The notes under the pieces were generated by a model. That model had not been told where the DNA came from and searched no databases. It worked only from the letters and a program-made list of their open reading frames with translations. The translations under genes were made by a program, and so were the position numbers. DNA of 64,000 nt, from the NCBI GenBank assembly GCA_036003045.1, contig DASYSS010000104.1, forward strand, positions 30,901 through 94,900, in the 5' to 3' direction. The stretch is from Gemmatimonadaceae bacterium. Its GTDB lineage: Bacteria > Gemmatimonadota > Gemmatimonadetes > Gemmatimonadales > Gemmatimonadaceae. This document shows positions 1 through 9,214 of the stretch, piece by piece (within the stretch, counting starts at the first letter, position 1; each line of letters begins with the position of its first letter).

Positions 1-645
1 AAGAGCACGCTCGCGCAGGTGCTGGCGGGGAATCCGGCGTACGAGGTCACCAGCGGCTCCGTCTCGTACAACGGCCGGGATTTGCTCGCCATGCCGCCGG
101 AAGAGCGGGCGCAGGCGGGGATCTTCATGGCGTTCCAGTACCCGGTCGAGATTCCGGGCGTGTCGAACGCGTACTTCCTGCGGGCGGCGTACAACGAAGT
201 TCGCAAGGCGCGCGGCGAAGACGAGGTGGACCCGCTCGAGTTTGCCGATCTCATGGACGAGAAGTTGGAGTTGGTCGACATGGATTCGTCCATGCTCAAC
301 CGCTCCGTGAACACCGGCTTCTCGGGCGGCGAAAAGAAGCGCAACGAGATTCTTCAAATGGCGGTGCTCGAGCCCAAGCTCGGCATCCTCGACGAGACCG
401 ACTCCGGGCTCGACATCGACGCCCTGCGCATCGTCGCCAATGGTGTCAACAAACTGAAGCGTCCGAACAACGCCACGATCGTCGTCACGCACTATCAGCG
501 GCTGCTCAACTACATCGTGCCGGATTTCGTGCACGTGCTCGTGAGCGGACGCATCGCCAAGTCCGGTGGGAAAGAGCTGGCGCTCGAGCTCGAGGAGAAG
601 GGCTACGACTGGGTGACCGAGCTCGCGGGGGCGTCCGCGTCGTGA
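1..645 (+). CDS. sufC: SufC, Fe-S cluster assembly ATPase (5' truncated by window)
   Basis: ABC-type ATPase of the SUF system, which drives Fe-S cluster assembly on the SufB/SufD scaffold in the cytoplasm. The window opens inside the Walker A motif (first residues KSTL), so the N-terminus lies upstream. Visible features are the signature SGGEKKR near residue 107 of the visible part, the SufC-specific Walker B and D-loop stretch [11 protein letters not shown], and the switch histidine in VVTHYQRLL. This combination distinguishes SufC from ordinary transporter ATPases. The stop overlaps the sufD start by 4 bp (GTGA), implying translational coupling. sufB is not visible and would be expected just upstream. 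Confidence 0.97.
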   Translation, partial: KSTLAQVLAGNPAYEVTSGSVSYNGRDLLAMPPEERAQAGIFMAFQYPVEIPGVSNAYFLRAAYNEVRKARGEDEVDPLEFADLMDEKLELVDMDSSMLNRSVNTGFSGGEKKRNEILQMAVLEPKLGILDETDSGLDIDALRIVANGVNKLKRPNNATIVVTHYQRLLNYIVPDFVHVLVSGRIAKSGGKELALELEEKGYDWVTELAGASAS

Positions 646-1952
646 GCGCGCCCGTCATGGTGGCCGACGCGTACGCGGCCGCGTTCGACGTCATCTCCGG
701 CGACGTCGGCGTTCCGGCGGCCGTGCGCGCCCTGCGGCGGGCCGCCTTCGATCGGTTCTCCGCGCTCGGTTTCCCGACGCCGAAGAACGAAGACTGGCAC
801 TACACGAGCGTCGCGCCGATCGCCGATCAGGAATTCGCTCTGCTCGCGTCGCGCACCGGCGACATCGGCCGCGACGACCTCGCGCCGTTCAGCTTCGGGG
901 TGGGCGCCGGCGACTGGCATACGATCGTGTTCGTGAACGGCCGGTTCGCGCCCGAGCTCTCGGATCTCAGGAAGTTGCCGGCGGGCGTCGAGGTGACCGA
1001 TCTCGCCACGGCATGGTCGGCCCCGGATGTCGCCGAGCGAATCGGGTCCCTGGCGAGCCACGAATCGCACGCCTTTACGGCGCTCAACGCCGCGTTCGCG
1101 CAGGACGGCGCCGTCGTGCGCATCGCACGCAACGTCGAAGTCGGTCGGCCGATTCACCTGCTGTTCGTGACCGACGCCGCCGCGGCCCGAGCGATGATGC
1201 ATCCGCGGAATCTCATCATCGTCGAGCGCCACGCGACCGCGACGGTGATCGAGACCTACGCGTCGGCGACCGATTCGACGTACTTCACCAACGCCGTCAC
1301 CGAGGTTACGCTCGGCGACGGCTCGTCGCTCCGCCACTACAAGATCCAGCGCGAAGCGTCCCGCGCGTACCACGTTGGAACCATCGAGGTCGAGCAGGCG
1401 CGCGACAGCCACTACGTTTCGTTTTCGCTCGCCACGGGCGCCGAGCTGTCGCGCACCAACGTCTACACGACGCTGGACGGCGAAGGGAGCGGCGCGACGC
1501 TGAACGGGCTCTACATGCTCGACGGCGAACAGCACTGCGACCACCAAACGCAGATCATCCACGCACAGCCCAACACGTTCAGCCGGGAGCTCTACAAGGG
1601 GATTCTCGACGGACGGTCGCACGGCGTGTTCAATGGCAAGGTCTACGTGCGGCCGATCGCGCAGAAGACCGACGGCAAGCAGACGAACAACACGCTGCTG
1701 CTCTCGGACACCGCGCACGTCGACACGAAGCCGCAGCTCGAGATCTTCGCCGACGACGTGAAGTGTACGCATGGCGCGACCGTGGGGCAGATCGATCAAG
1801 CCGCGCTCTTTTATCTGAAGTCGCGCGGCATCGCCAACGCGCTGGCGCGTCGGCTGCTCACCTACGCGTTCGCCGCCGACGTGCTCGAGACGATCGAGGT
1901 CGATGCGGTCCGCGAGGGACTCGAGCGCACGACCCTCGAGCGGTTCGTCTGA
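642..1952 (+). CDS. sufD: SufD, Fe-S cluster assembly scaffold protein
   Basis: 436 residues. SufD pairs with SufB and SufC in the scaffold complex that receives sulfur from SufS/SufU. The family identity rests on the C-terminal beta-helix ending with the conserved block [12 protein letters not shown] followed by FYLKSRGI, and on the N-terminal [12 protein letters not shown] segment. The GTG start at 642 overlaps the sufC stop. An in-frame ATG at 657 is possible, but the overlapping GTG fits the tightly packed operon. Next gene begins 17 bp later. Confidence 0.95.
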   Translation: MSAPVMVADAYAAAFDVISGDVGVPAAVRALRRAAFDRFSALGFPTPKNEDWHYTSVAPIADQEFALLASRTGDIGRDDLAPFSFGVGAGDWHTIVFVNGRFAPELSDLRKLPAGVEVTDLATAWSAPDVAERIGSLASHESHAFTALNAAFAQDGAVVRIARNVEVGRPIHLLFVTDAAAARAMMHPRNLIIVERHATATVIETYASATDSTYFTNAVTEVTLGDGSSLRHYKIQREASRAYHVGTIEVEQARDSHYVSFSLATGAELSRTNVYTTLDGEGSGATLNGLYMLDGEQHCDHQTQIIHAQPNTFSRELYKGILDGRSHGVFNGKVYVRPIAQKTDGKQTNNTLLLSDTAHVDTKPQLEIFADDVKCTHGATVGQIDQAALFYLKSRGIANALARRLLTYAFAADVLETIEVDAVREGLERTTLERFV

Positions 1953-1969
1953 CGGGCGGAGCGTCGACC

Positions 1970-2455
1970 GTGTCCACGGATGCGCTGTACCAGGAGCTGA
2001 TCCTCGAGCACAACCGGAAGCCGCGCAACTTCCGCGAGATTCCCGACGCCGATCGCACGGTCGAGGGGCGCAATCCGTTGTGCGGCGACTCGCTCAAGCT
2101 GTGGGTCAAGCTCGACCATGACCGGATCGCCGACGTGAGCTTCATGGGGAGCGGCTGCGCGATCTCGAAGGCATCGGCGTCGCTCATGACCGGCGCCGTG
2201 AAAGGAAAGAGCCGCGAGGAAGCCGAACAGATCTTCGACCGTTTTCATCGGCTGGTCACGGGCACACTGCCGGAGAGTGAGCGCGAATCGCTCGGATCGC
2301 TCCGCGCGCTGGGCGGCGTGGCGAAGTTTCCGCTGCGCGTGAAGTGCGCGAGCCTCGCCTGGCACGCGCTGCACGCGGCGCTCGAGTCCAAGGTCGAGAG
2401 CGTGCCGGTCGTCTCGACCGACGCCGAGGGCGGCGGACCGGGAGAAGGCGCATGA
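1970..2455 (+). CDS. sufU: SufU, zinc-dependent sulfurtransferase (IscU-like)
   Basis: 161 residues from a GTG start. SufU accepts persulfide sulfur from SufS and passes it to the SufBCD scaffold. The zinc ligands are all present: Cys38 and Asp40 in LCGDS, Cys63 in SGCAIS and Cys126 in RVKCASL. The insertion between the second and third cysteines, typical of SufU rather than IscU, is also present (about residues 80-118). The stop overlaps the sufS ATG by 4 bp. This gives a SufS/SufU-type system rather than SufS/SufE. The last 20 residues are Gly/Glu-rich and probably disordered. Confidence 0.94.
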   Translation: MSTDALYQELILEHNRKPRNFREIPDADRTVEGRNPLCGDSLKLWVKLDHDRIADVSFMGSGCAISKASASLMTGAVKGKSREEAEQIFDRFHRLVTGTLPESERESLGSLRALGGVAKFPLRVKCASLAWHALHAALESKVESVPVVSTDAEGGGPGEGA

Positions 2456-3663
2456 TCGTCGACCGCAAGGACTTTCCGCTGCTCGCGGCCAACCCCGAGC
2501 TGCACTACCTCGATTCCGCCGCGACGTCGCAGAAGCCGCGCGCCGTGCTCGACGCGATGCTCGAGTACTACGAGCACGACAACGCCAATCCGCACCGCGG
2601 CGCCTACGCGCTCTCGGCACGCGCGACGGAGCGGTATCACGACGCTCGACTCAGAGTCGCGCGTTTCGTCGGCGTGAAAGACACCGACCGACTGATCTTC
2701 ACGCGCGGCACGACGGAATCGCTCAACCTCGTCGCAACGGCGTGGGGACGCACCAACGTGCGCGCCGGCGACGAGATCGTCGTCACGGGTCTCGAGCACC
2801 ACGCCAACTTCGTCCCCTGGCAGCAGATCGCGATCGAGAAGGGCGCAAAGCTGAACATCGCGCGCATCACGAGCGACGGCCGCGTCGACATCGAGCATTT
2901 CGCCGCACTCATCACGCCTCGCACGAAGGTCGTCGCCTTCCCGCACATCTCGAACGCGCTCGGCACGCTCAACGACGTCGCGACGCTGAGCGCCATCGCG
3001 CGGAAGGTCGGCGCGGTCGTCGTGTGCGACGGTGCGCAGGCCGCGCCGCACATGGCGCTTTCCCTCGACCAACTCGACGTCGACTTCTACGCGTTCAGCG
3101 GCCACAAGATGCTTGGGCCGATGGGGTGTGGCGTCCTGGTCGGGCGGCGAGAGCTGCTCGAGGCGATGCCGCCTTATCAGACCGGCGGCGACATGATCGA
3201 GTATGTCGGCGACGAGCGCACGACGTGGAACGTGCTGCCGCACAAGTTCGAGGCCGGCACCCCCAACGTCGGCGACGCCGTCGGACTCGCCGCGGCGTGC
3301 GACTATCTGGCGCGCGTAGGCATGGCCAAGGTTCGCGAGCACGAGCACGCCATGACCGCCCTCGCGTCGGCGCGCCTCTCGGAGATTCCGGACGTCCGCG
3401 TCTTCGGTCCGCCACCGGATGTTCGCGGCGGCGTCGCCAGCTTCACGGTCGCCGGCATCCACCCGCACGATCTCGCCACCATTCTCGACGAGAACGGGGT
3501 ATGCATTCGCGCCGGTCATCACTGCGCGCAGCCTTTGATGCGAAGACTCGAAGTTCCGGCAACGGCGCGGGCGTCGTTCTACGTGTACAACGACGAAGCG
3601 GACATCGAGGCGCTGGTCGCGGGCGTCGCGCGTGCGCGCGAGCTATTCGGCGCGGTCGCCTGA
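2452..3663 (+). CDS. sufS: SufS, cysteine desulfurase (group II)
   Basis: 403 residues, the usual SufS length. PLP enzyme converting L-cysteine to L-alanine plus enzyme-bound persulfide, the sulfur source for Fe-S clusters. The PLP lysine is Lys219 in FSGHKMLGPMG and the catalytic cysteine is Cys358 in RAGHHCAQPLM, in the short loop typical of group II enzymes. The N-terminus reads YLDSAATSQKP. The ATG start lies inside the sufU stop (ATGA), so it is translationally coupled. It is the last gene of the operon; no gene follows on this strand for about 310 bp. Confidence 0.97.
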   Translation: MIVDRKDFPLLAANPELHYLDSAATSQKPRAVLDAMLEYYEHDNANPHRGAYALSARATERYHDARLRVARFVGVKDTDRLIFTRGTTESLNLVATAWGRTNVRAGDEIVVTGLEHHANFVPWQQIAIEKGAKLNIARITSDGRVDIEHFAALITPRTKVVAFPHISNALGTLNDVATLSAIARKVGAVVVCDGAQAAPHMALSLDQLDVDFYAFSGHKMLGPMGCGVLVGRRELLEAMPPYQTGGDMIEYVGDERTTWNVLPHKFEAGTPNVGDAVGLAAACDYLARVGMAKVREHEHAMTALASARLSEIPDVRVFGPPPDVRGGVASFTVAGIHPHDLATILDENGVCIRAGHHCAQPLMRRLEVPATARASFYVYNDEADIEALVAGVARARELFGAVA

Positions 3664-3710
3664 CTGACGGTCCGGCAACTCCTCCTCGGCTGGAATCTCG
3701 TGCCGTCACC

Positions 3711-3802
3711 CGAGCCTAGCCTTCGAGCAACAGCCATAAGCATCAGCCATGAGCCTAAACCGCGTAGCTCAAAGCTCCTGCTGATGCTCGAGGCTAGGCT
3801 CG
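3711..3802. repeat. Long imperfect inverted repeat after sufS
   Basis: Arm 3711-3729 (CGAGCCTAGCCTTCGAGCA) is matched by the reverse complement of 3785-3802 with one bulged T, and a shorter inner pair is GCATCAG/CTGATGC. The transcript would fold into a roughly 90-nt hairpin without a clear T-tract. It sits in the 312-bp gap between sufS and the next gene and may be a terminator or processing element, or a dispersed repeat. Nothing else gene-like is seen in this gap except a smaller hairpin at 3916-3940 (ACGGGCT/AGCCCGT) just upstream of the next start. Confidence 0.6.
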
Positions 3803-3975
3803 CTTGCCCCTCCGAAATGCTCGGAGCGCGGCCGTGATGCCAACGCCCGACTCCATTATGCCGATTGGCAAAGCGGTTCTCGTCACCGACAACCGCTGCG
3901 GTGACCGCTAGCGTAACGGGCTCGTCAACGAGTAGCCCGTCATGCGGCGGGTTCATCCACCCTAGCCGGATCACA

Positions 3976-4647
3976 ATGCGACCACACTATCTCGGAATTG
4001 CCGCGCTCGGTCTCGTCGCGGGAATCGCGAATACGACCAATGCTCAGGTCTGCCAGGGAACGGCCCCGTTCTCGGCCGGATCGACCCGAATCGGCGCCGG
4101 AATGCAGTTCACGGACGGCGCCAAGGCATATGGCGGCGGCCTGGCCTTCGGCTCGAGCAATAGCCTGTTCGGCAGCGCTGAGTACGTCCACACGCAGTTC
4201 GACGACCTCGACGCGGGCTCGAACGGGGTCAGCCTGCAGGGCGGCTACTCGATCGCGATGAACACGTCGCGCTCGGTGCAGCTCTGCCCCTTGGTCGGCT
4301 TCGCGTATCAGTCGGGACCGGACTTCGACACCGGGTTTGGAACCGTCAGCAGCTCGCTCCGCGCGTTCGCGTTCGGCGGATCGATCGGCACGACGGTCGC
4401 GATGTCGCCGACGATGGACTTCGTTCCGTTCGGCGGCGCGTTGTACGAGATGGACCACTTCTCGTCATCGCTCGGCGGCGTTTCGAGCTCGGGCGACGAC
4501 AACACCACGGTCATCCAGTTGGGTGGCGGTTTCGTCTTCAACAAGGTGTTTACGATCCAGCCGAGCGTCTTGATCCCGACCGAAAGCGGGTCGAAGCCGA
4601 CGTACGGCATCTCGTTCGGCTACAACTTCGGAAAGCCGGCAAAATGA
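3976..4647 (+). CDS. Small outer-membrane beta-barrel-like protein
   Basis: 223 residues. Residues 1-23 form a signal peptide ending near TTNAQ. The mature part alternates hydrophobic and polar residues with many Gly/Ser/aromatic positions (YGGGLAFGSSNSLFGSAEY and the final ISFGYNFGKPAK), as in 8-strand outer-membrane barrels; the last residues resemble a C-terminal beta-strand. The ATG at 3976 was chosen because it starts directly at the signal peptide; the longer open frame upstream has no such sequence. A hairpin at 3916-3940 lies in the presumed leader. No specific family is recognised. Confidence 0.75.
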   Translation: MRPHYLGIAALGLVAGIANTTNAQVCQGTAPFSAGSTRIGAGMQFTDGAKAYGGGLAFGSSNSLFGSAEYVHTQFDDLDAGSNGVSLQGGYSIAMNTSRSVQLCPLVGFAYQSGPDFDTGFGTVSSSLRAFAFGGSIGTTVAMSPTMDFVPFGGALYEMDHFSSSLGGVSSSGDDNTTVIQLGGGFVFNKVFTIQPSVLIPTESGSKPTYGISFGYNFGKPAK

Positions 4648-4707
4648 CCGCCCGGAGGGGAGGGAAAGTGGCGCTCGAGGCCGCCGCGCTTTCTATTGTA
4701 TGACAGT

Positions 4708-6162
4708 ATGCGCCGGACGACGACGCGGCCGATTGGATTCGCCCCTCCGCTGCTTTCCCTCCTCCTCTTTTTTGCTGTCGTCGCATCCCTGACGGGGTGC
4801 GACCGTCGTTCGAGCGCGAACGACACGAGCCGGGCGGACTCGGAATTCACGATACCGCCGCCGGCCCCTCCGGAGACCTCGCGGTTCAGCGTCCCGCTCG
4901 ACTACGACTTCAGCGCGATCCTGCGCGTCGTCGAGCGGGCCGTGCCCAAGACGTTCGGCTCGATCGACAGCGTGCGACAGGCCGGCGACGACGATCATCG
5001 TCACTACGCATTCCAAGCTGACCGCAGCCCGTTCACGGCGTTTGCCGACGGCCGTCTCGTCCACTTGCAGGCGACGCTCGACTACCAGGTGCGCGGCTGG
5101 TTCAAGCCGATCATCGGACCGACGATCAGCGCGGGTTGCGGCAAAGATCCGAAGAATCGGCCGCGGCTCGTCATCGAGATGGCGACGCCGCTCACGCTCA
5201 CCGACAACTGGCACCTCGCGTCGCACGCGCAGATCGTCCGCGTCGAACCCGCCTCCACGCTGCCGCAGGACCACTGCGACGTGAGTCTCCTGCACAAGGA
5301 CATCACGCCCCGCGTCGTCGAAGCCGCGCGCCTCGGCATCATCGACCACTTGCCGGACATCGACAAGAAGGTTGCCGAGGTGGATCTGAGGAATCGTTTC
5401 GTCGAGTGGTGGGGTCTGTTGGAGCGGCCGATTCGACTCACCGACGGTGTGTGGCTCTCTCTCGGCCCGGGCCGGCTCGCGATGGGACGCGTGCGCGGCA
5501 CGGGCCACACGCTGCGCGTTCCGGTTACGCTCGCGGCGTCGCCGCGCATCATCACGTCGGTCGATACGCCGAGGGTCGAACGCGTCTCACTGCCGCCGCT
5601 GGGACGCGACACGTCGGCGAACGGCTTCCGGATCCAGATGGACGGCGTCGTCGGCTACGACGCGGCGACGAAGGCGGTCGCCCGCGCGCTCGAGGGAAAG
5701 AGCTTCACGACGAGCGGCCGCACGGTGCGCATCGACACGACCATCGTGACTCCAGCCTCACTCGGCCGCCTCGCCTTCACCGTCGCGTTCAGCGGCGACG
5801 CGCACGGTCGTCTCCGGTTCCTCGGCACGCCGGTCTACAACGCGAAGAAGCGCGAGGTGCTCGTCCCCGATCTCGACTACGACCTGACCACCGACGACAA
5901 GCTGATCAACACCTACGCCTGGCTCAAAGCCGACGATCTCCGCGCCATGTTCCGCCAGCGCGCGAAGTTCTCCGTCTCCGAGGCGATCGACAAGGGCAAA
6001 GAGATGCTCTTGATGGGCCTCAACCGCACGATCGGCGACGCCATGACTCTCGGCGCCACGGTCGATTCAGTGGCGGTGAAAGGGCTCTACGTCACGAAGA
6101 ACGGCCTGATCGTGCGCGGCGTAGCCACCGGCCAAGCGCACGTCGCGGTGCGTCAGCGTTAG
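4708..6162 (+). CDS. DUF4403-family lipoprotein
   Basis: 484 residues. N-terminal signal sequence with lipobox LTGC (Cys near residue 31), so probably a lipid-anchored envelope protein. The body resembles DUF4403 proteins: an N-terminal FSVPLDYDF segment, a central WWGLLERPIRLTDGVWLSL-type segment (about residue 230), and a C-terminal half repeating the fold with VPDLDYDL. Function of the family is unknown; a lipid-binding tubular fold has been suggested for relatives, which I cannot confirm here. An in-frame TTG at 4696 is possible but the ATG at 4708 directly precedes the basic N-region. Followed by an inverted-repeat element. Confidence 0.8.
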   Translation: MRRTTTRPIGFAPPLLSLLLFFAVVASLTGCDRRSSANDTSRADSEFTIPPPAPPETSRFSVPLDYDFSAILRVVERAVPKTFGSIDSVRQAGDDDHRHYAFQADRSPFTAFADGRLVHLQATLDYQVRGWFKPIIGPTISAGCGKDPKNRPRLVIEMATPLTLTDNWHLASHAQIVRVEPASTLPQDHCDVSLLHKDITPRVVEAARLGIIDHLPDIDKKVAEVDLRNRFVEWWGLLERPIRLTDGVWLSLGPGRLAMGRVRGTGHTLRVPVTLAASPRIITSVDTPRVERVSLPPLGRDTSANGFRIQMDGVVGYDAATKAVARALEGKSFTTSGRTVRIDTTIVTPASLGRLAFTVAFSGDAHGRLRFLGTPVYNAKKREVLVPDLDYDLTTDDKLINTYAWLKADDLRAMFRQRAKFSVSEAIDKGKEMLLMGLNRTIGDAMTLGATVDSVAVKGLYVTKNGLIVRGVATGQAHVAVRQR

Positions 6163-6179
6163 CTGCAATTCGAACAACC

Positions 6180-6330
6180 TCACCGCAGAGACGCAGAGGA
6201 CGCAGAGAATGAGCAACCGCGAGGACTGCGAAGGCTTTTGGACCAAGCCCGGGAGGTCCTAGTGCCTTCCCGAGGCGGTTCCCAAAGTGTTGCCCTCGGC
6301 GTCCTCTGCGTCCTCTGCGTCTCGGCGGTA
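6180..6330. repeat. CACCGCAGAGACGC inverted-repeat element, copy 1
   Basis: Left arm 6180-6207 contains CACCGCAGAGACGCAGAGGA and the right arm 6303-6330 is its near-perfect reverse complement (one mismatch in about 27 nt), separated by about 95 bp with further short complementarities. It is flanked by AGCTGCAATT on the left and CAGTTGCAG on the right. It fills the convergent gap between the DUF4403 gene and the M20 gene. A second, related element is at 57683-57880. Confidence 0.8.
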
Positions 6331-6352
6331 AGGCAGTTGCAGTGGACGGACT

Positions 6353-7741
6353 CTATCGCGTGATGCGTTTCAGGAAATCGTACGTGAAATCCAGGCCGTC
6401 ATCGAACGCCGTGACGAGGATGCGTTCGTCTTTGCCGTGGGCGCGGACGTCGTTCGTGGCGATGAACAGGCCGCTGAACGCGTACACCGGCACACCGGCA
6501 TTGCGCAGGAAAAGCCCGTCAGTCGCGCCGGTCTCCATGATCGGCACGACCGGCACCTTCCCCCACACGGCGTTGACCGACGCTTCGACGGCGGAGAACA
6601 CGTCGGGGCGAAGCGGCGACGCGGGGCTGGGCCGGGCCGTGTCGATCGGCGCGAGATGAACGCCCGTGTCGCCGATGGCGCGTACGAGCGCCTGCTCGAC
6701 GGCCGCGGGATCGTCGCCGGGAAGCATGCGGCAGTTCACCAACGCGGTCGCGGTCTGCGGGAGCGCGTTCGGCGCGTGGCCGCCGTTCAGCATCGTGGCG
6801 ACGCACGTCGTGCGCATCAGCGCGTTGTAGAGCGGCGTCGTGCTGAGGCGGGCGACCGCGGCGGGCGTCGCGGTTCCCGCGGCGACCGCGCGCATGTCGG
6901 CAGCCACCTGAGGCGCGACCGTGGCCGACGCCTGCATGAAGTACTTCTTCACGACGTCGTTCGGCTTTGCCGGAAACTCGTAGGCACCGACGCGCTCGAG
7001 CGCCTTGGCCAGCTCGTAGATCGCGTTGTCCTTGCGCGGCAGCGAGCTGTGGCCGCCCGGATTCTTCGCCGTCAGCGATACGGAGTGAAAGACCTTCTCG
7101 GCCGCCTGCACGTCGAACAGCGTGTGCTTGCCGTTCTCCAACTCTCCACCGCCCGCGTCGACGTTGATCACGTATTCGGCGTCGATGAGAGGTCTTTGAT
7201 TGGCGATCAGCCACTGAACGCCGTTGTAGGGCATGCCGCCCTCTTCGCCGGCGGTCAACGCCAGTATGAAGTCACGGTCGGGGACGATCTTCTCCTGCTT
7301 CATCCGCAGGAGGGCGGCGACGAGCATGGCCGCGCCGCCCTTCACATCCTGCGTGCCGCGTCCGTAGAAGTACCCGTCCTTTTCGGTGAGCACGAAGGGG
7401 TCGTACGTCCAGTCGTCGCGCTTCGCTTCGACGACGTCGAGGTGCGCGAGCAGCAGGACGGGCTTGTGCGCTCCGCTGCCGCGATAGCGCACGACGAGGT
7501 TTCGATTCTTCGGCGTCGGCCCGACCACTTGGTCGTCTTCGGGCGCGAACCCCGCGTCCTTGAAGCGCACTTGCAGCTGTTCGGCGGCAACCGTCGTGTT
7601 GCCCGCCGACGCCGTGGTATTCGTCTCGATCAGCTCGCGGAGGATCGCGCGGCCGAGCGCGTGGTAGTCGGAGCGCGACGGTTGCTGCGCGAGCGCCGGT
7701 GCCGCGATCAGAAGCGCGGCGAGATACGATCGCTTGATCAT
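6353..7741 (-). CDS. Exported M20-family metallopeptidase
   Basis: 462 residues with an N-terminal signal peptide (IKRSYLAALLIAAPALAQQ). The M20 di-zinc site is visible: the histidine and aspartate in LLAHLDVVEAK, the bridging aspartate in YGRGTQDVKGG, the catalytic and metal glutamates in TAGEEGGMPYNG, and the aspartate in VINVDAGGG. Likely a periplasmic peptidase or amidohydrolase; the substrate cannot be told. The ATG overlaps the stop of the upstream M20 gene by 4 bp, so the two are co-translated. An upstream in-frame extension lacks signal features and was not used. Confidence 0.9.
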   Translation of the reverse strand: MIKRSYLAALLIAAPALAQQPSRSDYHALGRAILRELIETNTTASAGNTTVAAEQLQVRFKDAGFAPEDDQVVGPTPKNRNLVVRYRGSGAHKPVLLLAHLDVVEAKRDDWTYDPFVLTEKDGYFYGRGTQDVKGGAAMLVAALLRMKQEKIVPDRDFILALTAGEEGGMPYNGVQWLIANQRPLIDAEYVINVDAGGGELENGKHTLFDVQAAEKVFHSVSLTAKNPGGHSSLPRKDNAIYELAKALERVGAYEFPAKPNDVVKKYFMQASATVAPQVAADMRAVAAGTATPAAVARLSTTPLYNALMRTTCVATMLNGGHAPNALPQTATALVNCRMLPGDDPAAVEQALVRAIGDTGVHLAPIDTARPSPASPLRPDVFSAVEASVNAVWGKVPVVPIMETGATDGLFLRNAGVPVYAFSGLFIATNDVRAHGKDERILVTAFDDGLDFTYDFLKRITR

Positions 7742-9012
7742 GGCGTAACTCCCGAATGGACTCCGGCGAGCGCGGCGACGAGCAGCGCGGCCCACTGCGG
7801 ACCGATGTAGCCGGTCGGCCCATCGTCGTACCATTCGCCGAGTGAGTGCGCGCCCTCCGCGTTGCCACCGCCGCCGATGCGGATCGCGGGAATGCCGAGC
7901 GAGATCGGAATGTTCGCGTCAGTGCTCGACGCGCCCGTCGTCGAGGTGAAGCCGAGCGCTTTGCCCGCGGCGAGCGCGGTCTGGACGATCCGCGCGGAGT
8001 CGGCTTGTCCTCCCGTCGGGCGAATGCCCATCGTGTCGACGACGAGCGAGATCTTCGCCGCCGCCGCGCGCGGGCCGGTCCAGCGCGCGTTCTCGGCGTT
8101 GAGCGCGTCGCGGATGATGCGCTGCACTTTCACGTCGACGTCGGCGAGCGACTTGGCGTCCTCGGAGCGCATGTCCACTTCCATGGATGCCTCGCCGGAG
8201 ATCGAGTTGACTGACGTGCCGCCCTGGATCACGCCGACGTTGAACGTCGTCTTGGGATTCGTCGGCACTTGGATGTCGGCGATCCCGGCGATCGCGCGCC
8301 CGAGCGCGTGGATCGGATTGGGGATGCCGAATGCTCCGTAGCTATGCCCACCCGGACCTTTGTACGAGATGCGATAGCGATAGCTGCCGACTGCCCGGCT
8401 CGCGATGCCGAGCCCCGTGTCGTCGACAGAGATGAAGTAATCGACCTTCCCCTTGAGATCCCGAGAGAATAGGCTGCGCATTCCGCGGAGGTTGCCCGGA
8501 CCTTCCTCGCCGACGTCGCCGACGAAGTAGACGGTGCCGAGTGTCTGCACGCCGGCTTTCTCGAATGCGCGCACGACCGCCAAGACCACCGCCAGCCCGC
8601 GATCGTCGTCGCCGATGCCCGGCGCTCGGAGCTTGGTGCCGTCGTGCTTCACCGTGACGTCGGTGCCTTCGGGGAAGACGGTATCGAGGTGTCCGGCGAT
8701 GACGACCGTCGGCCCATTCCCCAGCCCGCGCCGCTCGGCGATGACGTTGCCGGCGGTGTCGACGCGGATGTTCTTGAGGCCGAGGGCTTCGAGTCGCTTT
8801 TTGAACTCAGCGCCGCGTTTGGATTCTTTGAACGGCGGTGAGGGGATCGCGGTCAGCTCGACTTGCTGTTGGAGCGTCCAGGCGTTGTCAGTTTTGAGGA
8901 TGTCGAGGGCGGCGCGGACTCGTGGGTTCGACGACGGGATGGGGAGTTGGGCGATGGCGGTCGTCGAGGCGAGGAAGAGCGCGGCGAGGGCGAAGCGAGG
9001 GGTGGTCGGCAT
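7738..9012 (-). CDS. Exported M20-family metallopeptidase, upstream paralogue
   Basis: 424 residues with signal peptide TPRFALAALFLASTTAIAQ. The M20 motifs are present: IAGHLDTVFPEG, PGIGDDDRGLA (metal-bridging Asp), VGDVGEEGPGNLRG (catalytic Glu pair) and SVDDTGLG. The central region (SYKGPGGHSYGAFG) is the dimerisation domain. It resembles PepT-like/tripeptidase M20 proteins more than its downstream neighbour does, so the two probably differ in specificity. Start ATG at 9012 gives a normal signal peptide; in-frame alternatives at 9027 and 9051 do not. Confidence 0.9.
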   Translation of the reverse strand: MPTTPRFALAALFLASTTAIAQLPIPSSNPRVRAALDILKTDNAWTLQQQVELTAIPSPPFKESKRGAEFKKRLEALGLKNIRVDTAGNVIAERRGLGNGPTVVIAGHLDTVFPEGTDVTVKHDGTKLRAPGIGDDDRGLAVVLAVVRAFEKAGVQTLGTVYFVGDVGEEGPGNLRGMRSLFSRDLKGKVDYFISVDDTGLGIASRAVGSYRYRISYKGPGGHSYGAFGIPNPIHALGRAIAGIADIQVPTNPKTTFNVGVIQGGTSVNSISGEASMEVDMRSEDAKSLADVDVKVQRIIRDALNAENARWTGPRAAAAKISLVVDTMGIRPTGGQADSARIVQTALAAGKALGFTSTTGASSTDANIPISLGIPAIRIGGGGNAEGAHSLGEWYDDGPTGYIGPQWAALLVAALAGVHSGVTP

Positions 9013-9073
9013 GGGACCAACGTACATGTTCGACCGTCCGGCGTGAAGCACGCGAACTGCGCCGCAAGCGAAA

Positions 9074-9104
9074 GGCGGAGGAGCGCGACGTCCGCTCCTC
9101 CGCC
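9074..9104 (-). terminator. Rho-independent-like terminator of the kinase/lipoprotein operon
   Basis: Perfect 12-bp stem GGCGGAGGAGCG/CGCTCCTCCGCC with a 7-nt loop. Read on the minus strand it is followed by TTTCGCTT. It lies about 110 bp after the lipoprotein stop and just upstream of the M20 gene pair, so it would separate the two minus-strand units. A second hairpin with a GCAA loop (GTGGGC/GCCCAC) lies at about 9139-9154. Confidence 0.6.
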
Positions 9105-9214
9105 CGAATAGTGCCGTCCCTCGTCACGCTGAGCGGAGTGGGCGCAAGCCCACCTCAATCCCCTCGGCTCATTCGGCGCTACGATCGCCGCCTCCTATTC
9201 CTATGTCCTATCAA

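Noticed and set aside
603..1799. Long open frames on the minus strand opposite sufD and other genes
   Set aside because: Typical of high-GC DNA; their translations are Arg/Val/Asp-rich without family motifs and lie opposite well-recognised genes.
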